Source: Branchiostoma floridae (taxonomy: Eukaryota; Chordata; Leptocardii; Amphioxiformes; Branchiostomatidae). Taken from it: a stretch of 64,000 nt of DNA. A model generated the notes under the pieces. It saw nothing but the letters and a program-made list of their open reading frames with translations, was not told the DNA's origin and made no database searches. The position numbers and the translations under genes are program-made. Shown piece by piece: positions 23,101-35,100 of this stretch. Positions within the stretch are counted from its first letter, which is position 1, and every line of letters starts with the position of its first letter. Location: NCBI RefSeq assembly GCF_000003815.2, contig NC_049980.1, forward strand, positions 8,171,558-8,235,557, given 5' to 3'.

Positions 23101-26100
23101 GCCATTGGAGAACTTCTTGCCTACTCTATACATACAGTCTGATTCAACAACAACATAGCGCTACTGGGAATAGTCACTAATGGCATAATTCATTCTAGAT
23201 TTTTACACTATATTGAGTCAAATTTTCTGCCATCTAATATTCTAATTCATAGTGTGTCAGTGGTTGTGGTGCTTCATGTGGCCTTCTGGTTATATTATAG
23301 CATATATCAAGGCATATTACACCATTTTCACAGTACAGTAGAGTGTACGAACATGCCCCTGTCTAACATGTGCCCAAAAAGGACACATGGATTTGGTGTG
23401 TCAGTGTGCAAAATCTACACATTTGCCACAAAGACCAATAAACTGTGTTTTTTTTTCAAAATTCTAATGTATCAAGATCATATTTAGAATTTTTTTCACA
23501 TACAAAGAGAGCTACAGGTGTTCCCCAGCCTACCTGTACCCCCACCACCCTGGTAGCTGAGGATGTCTGTGTACAAGGGCCCCTCCATGTGGGGATGGAT
23601 GCTGGTGGGCTCCCCAAACCTGCTGCAACCACATGCCTCCTCTTTCTCCTGTCCAGAATCGGGCTCACCTGTTAGGGGTTAAATACATTAGGTCCATCTT
23701 GCACAGACATCCTACTGGTTTTCTGGCTGAGATAAAAATCCCTGTTCTTTAAATCTCTGTGTCCCAATGTTTTGTCTTACAATAGAAGGACAGACATTGT
23801 CTTTGATCTAAGTTAAGAAACATTTTCCCAAGATTTCTTTTTTATCTGTTATGAGCAGGACTGTCTCCAGTAACCTCTCTCCTAGGATAGATATCATAAA
23901 AAAATCTGAATTTCAAGGAATTAAAATGTACTCTTTAAGCTTAGAATGACAGATGCAACAATGAAAATCAGCAATATATGGGCTTCTAAATTCCAACTGA
24001 CACTTGGTGAAATGTGTAAATAAAAATATTTTTTTAAGATTTGCCTTTCCAAAATTTTCTGAGGAGAAGATCCCTGAAGACACTTATAGTTTTGCAAGCC
24101 CCAACACCTATAGCCCAATGGGTGGGACAGAAAACCATTTCAAAGCTGGAGACAGTCCTGGTGCAAGAACACTGCAGTCAACAGGTTGCTTCAAGGTCCA
24201 ACACAAATTGACACAGATTAAGCAGTGCCTACCTGTGAGGTGTACTCATAAGGATCCTTCTCTTCTGCTGAAAGTTTTTCAGGAGTCGTTGGATCTCCTG
24301 TTAAAGTTGGCCTCTCATCTTTTCCAGCAGTGTCAGGTGCAGCAACCGTCTCTGCTGTAGTTGGGGATCTTTTTCTTTTCTTGGTTACCTGTGCATGGCC
24401 ATCACTTGCTTCATCTTTTCTCTGTCCTCTTTTCTCACTCTCATCATCAGGGACCTGATGCCCAGGCACCTGCTCTCCCTCTTCACTACTTCTCCAGTAC
24501 TCAAGTGTGTCTGCATTAGATGACGTAGACAGTGACTTTTTGAGAGGCTGGATCGCCTCCTCCGTCTCTCCAGATGTGCGATCCATAGGCCGCTCCCTGC
24601 CTGCTGATTGACAGGAATCATTTGCTTCCGCAGGTGCCTCTTCTTGTTCTTCTGCCTTTACTTCCGCCCGTGCCAACGTCTCTTGGTATAATCCACACGT
24701 GTGCTGTGCCAGAGAAACATCAACTTTTTCTTCTTCCACGTCCATCACATCTGCCTGGCTGATCTCATTACCTTCAATGTGCCCTTCAGTCTTCTGTACT
24801 GACATCTCTGACTCCTCAGAGTCCAATAACTGAACCGGCCTCCTCCTGTGACCTTTAACCTTCTGTCCTTTCTTCCTGCTGCTTACAGGAGGATCAAACA
24901 AGTCTTCACTGCAGAGAAATACAAAATGTACATCATGAAAAACATGGGCAATGAACAAGCTAGAAAATATTCTCAGGGTTGGACAAGTTTTCTAAAATTC
25001 ACATACAAAAAAAATTTACTTGCCCAAACCAACTTTTCACTTGCCCGAAATTCAAATGACCTGTATTTTTACTTCCATCGATGGCATTCTTGTTATTGAC
25101 TCTATATTTCTCTGTTGACCAATGCTTGATGCCATGACTGAAAAGTGGCAAGTACATGTATACAAATGTATAAAGATCTCACTCATTGAAAAATCTTGCT
25201 TGCCCAATCGGGCAAATGGGATAGGACATGCACTTGCCCGACCATCACTTTCACTTGCCTGGGACAATAGGGCTAGTCCAACCCTGACTCTCTATTGTTA
25301 CATCATCTATTCATAAAGAACAATCATCATCCATATATTATACTCAACATCTATCTAACTGACTAATAAACTGGTGAATGTACCAACAAAACACATCTAA
25401 CGTTATAACCAGCTCAGAAATGAACAAGGAATAACAATGAGTTATCTACCCAGAATTGAAGAGTTCAAAAATTTGTTTTTCCCTAGAACTAAGTACTGAA
25501 GGAGCATCCTTATTAGATATCTTGAAACAGAGCAAAGGTTAGGTGTGAAGGTTGTTTGGTGTTACAGTAATATAACCACCTGCTGCTACACTGTGTGCCT
25601 AGCGTGTTATGACAATGGGCGATTGTACTGGCTGAGAAACAGATACAGATATCAAGGTGGCCAATTTGTTTCAAAGCTGAGTTATTAAGGCATTATCTGT
25701 TACCTGTCTGCTGGCCCGGGTGCATCATCTTCCTCAGAGCTGCTGTCCTGTTCCTCCTGCTGGGCTCGCACTTTCTCCCTCACCCTGGTGAAGAGGGAGG
25801 GGAGCTTGCTGGGACTCTCTTTGATGGCCTTCAGCTGGTCGGCATCAAGTTCTGGGGGTTCTGAAAAAGGTAATAACCTTGAATTGATAAGTAAGTTTTG
25901 ATAGCTTATTTTCAGGTTTAACCACCAGAAAGTACTAACTGCAACATTCCAGTTTTCCATGTGTAATTCTTTGCACACAATGTTTTCTTCAACCAATGTT
26001 TCGATGGCCGCCTGTCCCCTTCCTCGCGATCAGGGCAATTCTGACTGGTACATTTTACGCTGCAGTATAGGTGTTGTTGCTTAAGCCCCCTTCACACGAG

Positions 26101-29100
26101 AGCACGAATGAGCCGGAATGCCGTCCGAATGAATTTTTTTTTCTATTCGTGGCAATTCCTCGCAATTCGTACTGTATTCTAAACATTTGTACTGCGTTCC
26201 AGATATTCGTCCCCGTTCTTTTGGCTGGCTCGAAAGTTTTTGACATGTCAAAACCTGTCGAGGTGCATTCGAAGTGTAGAAATATCGAATGGCATTCCAA
26301 ATGGATTCTAAGTGGATTCTAACTAGTCTAACTGCAGTCTGACCGCATTCTGTGGCATTCCAACATTATTCGAAACGTTTTTATCTCATTCGAAGGAGAA
26401 CCGAAAAGGCAAGCCACTTCGAATCCTGCCCGAATGTGGCCAAAAGAATATCTCGAATGCAGTAAGAATTTCTAGAATACACTACGAATTCCCAGGAATA
26501 GAAAAGAATTTTCATTCTGACGGCATTCTGGCTCATTCTTTCTCGTATGAAGGGGATATCAAGTCCATTTGGAACCCCCGCTCGGAATGGCCCCGAATGT
26601 GTTACGAATTTTGCAAATACTTCATTCCGACTGGTTCGGCTTGATTCCTGCTAATTCGATTTCCGTGTGAAGGCCCTATTACAGATGCAGTCGCAAAAGT
26701 ATTTACATATAAAACAGATACTCACTATCAACAATACAGTCCAAAACATAAAGGAGCACATATCATTATCTACTTCTTAAGAATGCAGTCCTAACTTGAC
26801 AGAGTCTATATCCCATATCATTAGGTAATGTTAATGTTGAAGGCCATTGGTTTAACTGCTTCCTTAGATTAGCATTTGGTAATGTATTTTGTCACAACAA
26901 CCATGCAAAAATGTTTCCATTGAAATAGCTTGAATATAAACCTTACTTTGTAGCTGAAAGAGAGGCGGCTGATTGTCCTCCTGTGTATGGTCAGACTGAC
27001 TCTCCAGCACAGCTCCCATCCTCATCTGTAGTGGAGCCCCTTCCCCAGGCTGTCCACCCCTGTTGGCTGCAGTGGTTAGTCCCTGCCCACCACTGGTACC
27101 TGGGTCAGCAAAGACACTACCATTCCCTTCTGGGGTGGTGTCAGCACTAGTGACTGCACTGGTCGGGGTTGTGTCAGTGGGAGACTCTGTGTAGTCAGGG
27201 ACAGGAGTGCTGTGTCTGGGCAGGCGGGGTCGCGTGGCCTTCATGAGGGGAGGGGTGGTGGCAATTGGTCGGAACAGCCCTCCATCTTTGGGGAGGGCAA
27301 GGTGAAATGGAACTGCAAGGAAGAAACAAAGTATCATCAAGTCTTCTTTATGAACAAAGCAAAAGGAAGAAGTTTTGTATATACTACACTATGAAAACAG
27401 TTTTATAGCAATACAGTGAATTGTTAAAGTTTAGAGCAAAGCTGGAAAGCAAAGTACATTACAATCATCTCCATATACATGTACATGTAACGTTACCTGA
27501 GGACTCTGAGTTGTTGGCCTGTGCTGATGGTGTAGCCCTGCTCTCTCTTGGTGTCTCCTCTTTTTCAGTATCACAAAGAACAACTTCAACAGAGGAATCT
27601 TCTTTGCAAGAAAAAAAGCAACATTTAGAGATCATCTAATTGGCACAACTTAATTCAAGTTACTAGTTATTTCCTGTATTTATACTCAATTCACCTATAC
27701 AAGTGACATTTCATCAGCTTGAAAGTCCGTCTGTATTGGTAGAAGTCATTCTACAATGTACATCTAAGTTTAGCCTGTGTTCATACAATCTCTTGTTAGC
27801 TGGGGTTAATGACCTTCCCCCCAATCCCCCCCGTCGGGCTGGCCGCTAGTCAGGCTAGATCAAAGTTGTACTGAAATTTCCAACTCAAAAATTGGACTTA
27901 CCAAAATTTTGATTGCTCATTTCTTGAAGAGACTAGAGTTGGTCAGTCAAAAATTCAATATTTGTGTTGGAAACAACAGTTTGAATTTGATCCAGATATT
28001 TACAAACCTTCCCTGTATTGACTTCTCTGAAAAGTGATGAAGAAAAAGCAAATTACCAGTATAGCCTACATGTACATGATAAAAAAATCCCTACCCTTTT
28101 CTGCAACTGAAATATCAGCTTCCTCTTCTACATCTGGACCGTTGCCTGCTTCTTCATCTTTTTGGGAACTAGTGTCTGTGACACCTACATGTACGTCTTC
28201 TACTTCTTCCTTGGAATGTTCGGTAGGAGCTGGTCCCACTGGCTGTTTAGTAACTTGACCTTGAGGTAGGAAGAGCAGCTGACTTGGTGCTAACTCTGGC
28301 TCCGTCGACTGGTCTTCTAAATCCTCAACCATTTCTCTCACCCTACTTTGCACGTTTTGAGACTGGGAACCATCTAAAGATGGGGTAAAATGAAGTGCCC
28401 AATTGTCTTGCACATCATCAGAGCCTTCTTCTTGTTCATCAGTGATATCTTCCCTTTGCAAAGACCTGCCTTCACCCTCTTGTACTGCAATGTCCTCTGT
28501 TCTGACTTGCTTTTCATCATCTTCAGACTTTCTGACATCTTCTTTTTCTTGGTCCGCATCCTCTTCAATCATTTCAACCTGGCTATAGGATGTCTGTGGG
28601 TCATCTTTGCTGGTACTCGCCAATTCCCAAAGTGAAACCTTTTTCTTCTGAGCAACGTCTCCTCCAGACGTCTGCAAGACATCTTCAGGATTTTCTACTG
28701 ATTGCACCCTGACCGTCACACTTTCAGGTTTGCCTTGTGTTTGAACGTCCTCTCGCATTTCCACTGACACCCCGATTGCTCCACTCCCTTGGCTCATCTC
28801 TAGAAGCTGCTCAATGGCAGCTTCCAGCAAACAGTTTTGTGCCTTGTAAACGCTGATTAGTATGTCTTCATCCAGACTAGGAAACATACCCTTCAAGAAG
28901 TCTAATGTTTGTTTCAACTCCTGTCTTTCACTCTTCCTACCAGTCTGACTACTTCCAGAGGATGATGATGAAGATGCAGCCTTATTGTCTTGAAGTCCCT
29001 CTGCTTTGGTTTGTTCTGTAGATACAGATGGACGACCTTTGTTGCTCACTTCCTGGGAGATGCTTTCATCATGTTCTGATGATAGTTCTGTATCTGGGAG

Positions 29101-32100
29101 CTGCAGGTGAAGGGAGGGAGGCCTGCTGGTAGAGTCCTTGGTCATGTCCGCAGACTTGGTCCCACTTGGTCCCTCACCATCAGGACCTGGTGCAAGCAGA
29201 TCCTAGACCAAATGATGAAGCAGATATATGACAAGATGACCAGAAGCCCGATGCCAGTTTTTTAGAGAGAAAGAAAGGCTCAAACAATAAACTGTAGCAT
29301 CTGTCATGTATTCAATCTGCCAAAGTAGAGGACATTTTCAGAGACATTTGAGATGAAATACAATAGTGCAAATCTTAACTGTATTGATTACTAGAGGAGA
29401 AAGCATACCTGAGACCATTGTGGTTCACTGGGCTGCCATGGATGATCTACAAGTTCCTGCTGAGACTGGGCAGAATTGTGTGATGATCCTTGTAATGATG
29501 GAACAGGAGGGTCTTCTGCAACTTCCAAAGACTTATCTACACAACGAAACATCATTTTTCTTATCATGACATTGTGAATCATAGAGGTTTGCTATGCCTT
29601 GTCCTAAAACTTTGCTACAGACTTATCAATCCATCTACAAATAACATTATCTTACCATTATTTTAATATATAATTGGTAAACCTGATTTCAATTAGATTA
29701 TCTAAAGTGTCATGTTCACCTTGTTCCTCTGTTTCCCCTGTTGGTGATGATGGGATGATGTGTGGGGTGTGGCCGTACGCCTCTGGTGATGGGGAGATCA
29801 CAGTCTCAGAACCTCTGGAATATGGAGAACACATTTTGTCTGTTCAGGTAAATCATGTACAACAGGTGGAAATTGTCAAGTTTTGCTACTTCTGCTTGTC
29901 TTTTGGTTCTATCATGTCAAGAGGTTGGTTTCTACAATGATGTTCAATCACTGCACAGCAGGTACAGTACATTGTAAAGTTTGTCTGTTTAGGTACATCA
30001 TGTACATGTAACAACAGGTAGAAATTGTTCAACAGTATCGAAATCAATTATTTTCATGCCATTGACATCTAACGTCCTACAAAACTTGAGTTCTTGTCTC
30101 ATGACTCTACCATGTCAAGAGGTTGGTTTCTACATACAATGATCTACAACCACTGCACAGCAAGTACAATACATAGTAAAGTCACATCCATACCCCTCTG
30201 ATGACAGACTGGTGTCCTGTACCAACATGGGTTCTCCTGAGAGCTGCAGACAGCCCAGGTTCTCAGCTGGGGTGGATAGGACATGCTCCTCTTGGGGTCC
30301 TGAAGGAAATGGAAAAAAGTATAACATCTATTTAAAAAGTACATTACATAGATAGATTGACTTTGTTTGAGAGCTCATCAAGAAGGCATCACTTCAAGCT
30401 GAACACAACTGGACTACCCTTATCTTTGGTATACACCGTGAGCGCCCCCAAGCAGGTACTGCAGGAACTGCAGAAGTAGACATGTTGATGTGAGGCTCTA
30501 TAGTGATGGCATTTGTTATCATCCATGTGTTAGATATTCCAACGCTACCATGCAAATCATACCTTTCCATTAAATCTGAACATGAATTTTTGGCATATAA
30601 GAATCTTACTAATACACAACTAGTGATCCTGGGGAGACCAGCCAATCAGACCTTTGTGATGTTGATTCCACACACGTTTTAACAGATTTTCTAATTGTCT
30701 ATAACATGTATTATCAACAATACAAAAGAAAGATGAAGTGACGTACTCTGGACATCTTCCATGAACATATCCTGCCATTCCCTTATTGGTCAATTTCCTA
30801 ATTAGCAGGCTACCATTGGTCGAACTGCTACTTATGATGGACAGCCTTTTGTTTGCCACATTGAACTCGTTTTAGATCTATCATGGCCGCCGCGTGAGAA
30901 AGGTGTACAGTGATGGCATTTGTTATCATCCATGTGTTAGATATTCCAACGCTACCATGCAAATCATACCTTTCCATTAAATCTGAACANNNNNNNNNNN
31001 NNNNNNNNNNNNNNNNNNNNNNNNNNNNNNNNNNNNNNNNNNNNNNNNNNNNNNNNNNNNNNNNNNNNNNNNNNNNNNNNNNNNNNNNNNNNNNNNNNNN
31101 NNNNNNNNNNNNNNNNNNNNNNNNNNNNNNNNNNNNNNNNNNNNNNNNNNNNNNNNNNNNNNNNNNNNNNNNNNNNNNNNNNNNNNNNNNNNNNNNNNNN
31201 NNNNNNNNNNNNNNNNNNNNNNNNNNNNNNNNNNNNNNNNNNNNNNNNNNNNNNNNNNNNNNNNNNNNNNNNNNNNNNNNNNNNNNNNNNNNNNNNNNNN
31301 NNNNNNNNNNNNNNNNNNNNNNNNNNNNNNNNNNNNNNNNNNNNNNNNNNNNNNNNNNNNNNNNNNNNNNNNNNNNNNNNNNNNNNNNNNNNNNNNNNNN
31401 NNNNNNNNNNNNNNNNNNNNNNNNNNNNNNNNNNNNNNNNNNNNNNNNNNNNNNNNNNNNNNNNNNNNNNNNNNNNNNNNNNNNNNNNNNGTGACGTCCA
31501 CGTAGCCTCGTCGGCTTATCTGTCAAAAAGTGTGCCAAAAAACACAAGGATATGGTGTGCCAGTGCGCCAACATCTGCACATATGCCACCAAGAGGTGTA
31601 AATTTGTTGGGTTTTTTTGCAGGGTGCGAAGCCATTATCTTAACAACATATTTTTCCAGACAGTGGCCTATACATGCTGGAAGCAAATCATAGCTCAGGG
31701 TACCATACCGTAGCAAAACAAGCAATATCCGATGATCAAACCTGTACTTTGTGTTTTTCCTTTATTATATCAAATACTACAGGAATTTCTGTGGTAAACC
31801 AAGTTATCATCATCATCATCACCAGTCCCATAGCTTTTAACCAATACCAAAATTCCTCAAGTCTTACCTTTGCCGCTGAAAGCTCTTCCTCACCCAGCCG
31901 TCTCCTTGCCTTCATTGGGGACTCCTTGGCCTGGCCTGCCTTCCTTGGAGATTTGTGTGGGGACTTCTTTGGTGACTTTGTTTTGCCCTTTAATGGAGAC
32001 ACCTTGATACCTGCGGCTTGTGCTTCACTGAGGTGCTTAATATCTTTTCTTGGAGATTTGATTGGAGTCTTTCTGGGAGACTTTTTTAAGGGTGTTTCCG

Positions 32101-35100
32101 TATGGCTGCTACCGCTGGAGCTGCTAGTGAAGGAGCTGATAGTGCTGATGGTGGAGGATTGTAACTGGACACTGCCGCTAGAACTACTGCCACTCAACTT
32201 GCTGGGGCCTGCAGGGAGACAGAGTGGTAGAAACACTATATTACTGACCAAAACATCATTTGTTCAGGACAAAAAGCTATCATACGTCAAATGTAGCCTG
32301 ACTACCATCCTCCAATCCTTAAGCTAGCTAAAAACTAACCAGCAAGGGAAAGGATTGAGCCAGAGGTCACTATGGAGGATGGTACTCGAGCTACGTCAAA
32401 CAACCTTGGAATTTCTCATCATATATATATAGTGCATATTTCATAACATATTTATATATGTAAGACCACTTTACACAATACAAGGATAGGCAGAAATATG
32501 GTGTAAGAAGATACAACCTGATCAAGTACTACAGCACCATTAAAAAGTTGATGTATAAATTGAGATACAGACATAGTAGTGTAGGTCAGACATCGAAGTT
32601 AGGGCTGCCCATTGACAAGCATGTTGAAATACACTGAATGAAGGCTTCAAAAAAGTACTAACCCATAGTTCAATCTTTAAAATTCTTCTCCACCAGAAAG
32701 TCACTTGGGTCTAGTTTATAAGCATTCAAAGAAAACAGAGGGTTGTTTGGCTCATTCTCGGAGAAAAGCTCGCTCTATGAAAGAAACCTCACCTTTGACC
32801 CATTTTCCCTCCTGATACAACCAGTAGCACCCTATAACTAAAACCTGTCCTTACACCAGCTGAACTGCTGAACTGAACAAATTTTGACCCAAACAGGAAA
32901 GCTTAGACCCTACCTGTCTCTTCTAACTCAAAAAGTCTCCAGATTGGGCAAAAATTTTCAAGGAAAAGAAGGATTTTCAAGGATTTTAAGTCACACCCAA
33001 ATGGTCTTCCCATTTTTTGCCCTCTACCGCGCAACGCAACTCTGACGTCAGCCCTGTAAGTAGTAATATGTGATACTGCAAATGCCTTTTAAGTTTGCAG
33101 TGATACATTTCACAGTTGGGAGACAATGTCATGTGCTTTGGTGGTTTTAAGTTTGTGATAGCACTTAAACTCTAATCAAATACAATAATGGAAACACAAG
33201 TTTTCAGTTTGTGATGACCGTAAACACAAAAGCACTACAAAAATGTTAACAATTACAGTACATAGTTGACAGGGAAGTTCCTTACCAGGACTGGTTAGAT
33301 GAGGCACACTCTTGTAAGCAGGAGACATTTCTGAGTCAGTCACAAGAGCTGTGGATGCTTCACTCAGTCCACCCAGACCTTCACTCTCTGATGACCCTGG
33401 GTCTACTTCATGTCTTCCCTCTGTGTAACAATAACAAAGTTAAAACTATCACATTAAAGTCCAAGCTATTCCCAGAGAAGAAGATGGTTAAACTATGAAG
33501 AGTAGGAGAATGTTTCTGGCAGCTTGATGCTACCACCGCTGCAGACAATTAGGAGTAAATCCAAATATTACAGGCAGATTCTCCACTCGTACCATCAAAA
33601 AGTTGAACGAACTTGAGCCTGGTGTGGTGGCGGGGTCTCTCTCCCAGTTCAAAACTGGGGCGTGCCCTGCTGCATTAATAATTGTGTCGCCCCCATATGT
33701 CCTTGAATATATGTAAATGATACTAACACGCTGCATTCACTTGTCTCGTCACTTCGTACACAATATCAAATATCAAGTTTTCCCCTAGTTACTTGTACCT
33801 GTCACTTGTTACTGACACTATGCACAACCGCTAGTAATCTCTGCAATAGGGCCTTAACAGTACAGAAAGAAGAAGAAAACTGGAGTTACCTGTTTCTGAT
33901 AAAGCAGACATGTCCCCCTCCTCACTCTCCTGTATCTCATGTACAGGGATGACTTTTACAGGTGTGACGATGCTGGGGATGGGCCGGACAAGTCCAGGCA
34001 GGGAGCTCCTACTGGAAGATCAAACAAATAATCCAATTTGTACATCTTGTGTAGTACTACAACAATTACATCCAAACCTTATCAGAGAACAGAAGAGTAC
34101 CAGTACCATTTTCCGTACTGACCGCCGACTCAATACTTTGGTTAGCAAGTGAAACTACGTACAGAGCCAGCAGTCACTATAGAGGATGGTACTCAGGCTG
34201 GAGTAACAGAGCAATGAGAGAAGAAAATAGTGAAATTACCTCATAGTTTGAGCTACTTTTTTCCTTTGGAGAGAGGCATGTAGAAATGAGAAGGAACAGT
34301 TGTCAATATTGTTCTTTGTGAGACAGTGAAAACAGGTACAAAAATACAGTATGTCAGCAATTAAATTAGTTTCAACATTTCTTTTCTCAAGCTGAAGGTC
34401 TTACTTCTCCATCCCACTATTCAAGTACCATCTATGTCCTCCTTACCTGCCACTGCTGTTTCCACTACTTTGAGGAGTGGATGTTGATGTGTCTGCCTCC
34501 TCCTCGTGATGGCTATCATCACCTGCTCCTTCCTCTTCATTATCATTATCATCATCATCACCTCCATCACCTGACAAAAGGTAGATTGTAGCTATATCAG
34601 GCACAGGAACTGGACAGGTATGCAAAGCTCTAAGCTGACAAGATCTTATCTTCAGACTAGTACAATACTCTAATGGCTTATCAAAATGCTGCACCTGTTC
34701 TGCATTAACTCTTTGATCACTCATCTGAAAATTGAAGTATGAGTATAGCACGAATGGCCAATTGGCTAGGAGACACTCACTTCACCCAAGAGTAAAAAAA
34801 AATGGGTACCTGACTTCAGTTGGGGAAGCATAAAGATGGTGGAATGAGGGATAGTTGACTACTAACCCACTGCTCCTACGGCTATATCATGGNNNNNNNN
34901 NNNNNNNNNNNNNNNNNNNNNNNNNNNNNNNNNNNNNNNNNNNNNNNNNNNNNNNNNNNNNNNNNNNNNNNNNNNNNNNNNNNNNNNNNNNNTCAGCAAA
35001 ATGAGTTTTTCTCATTCTTACCTCTTCCTCCACCAGCACCACCCCCTCCACCGCCTTGCTCTGCTCCTCCATTCCCATCATCCTCTGCTCCCCCACCTTG

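Noticed and set aside
23534-23668. Reading this TP53BP1 exon in the more protein-like frame (PTSIHPHMEGPLYTDILSYQ)
   Set aside because: That frame does not fit the phases of either neighbour and runs into TAA in exon 22673-22984. The phase-0 frame is consistent, though the alternative is odd enough to note.
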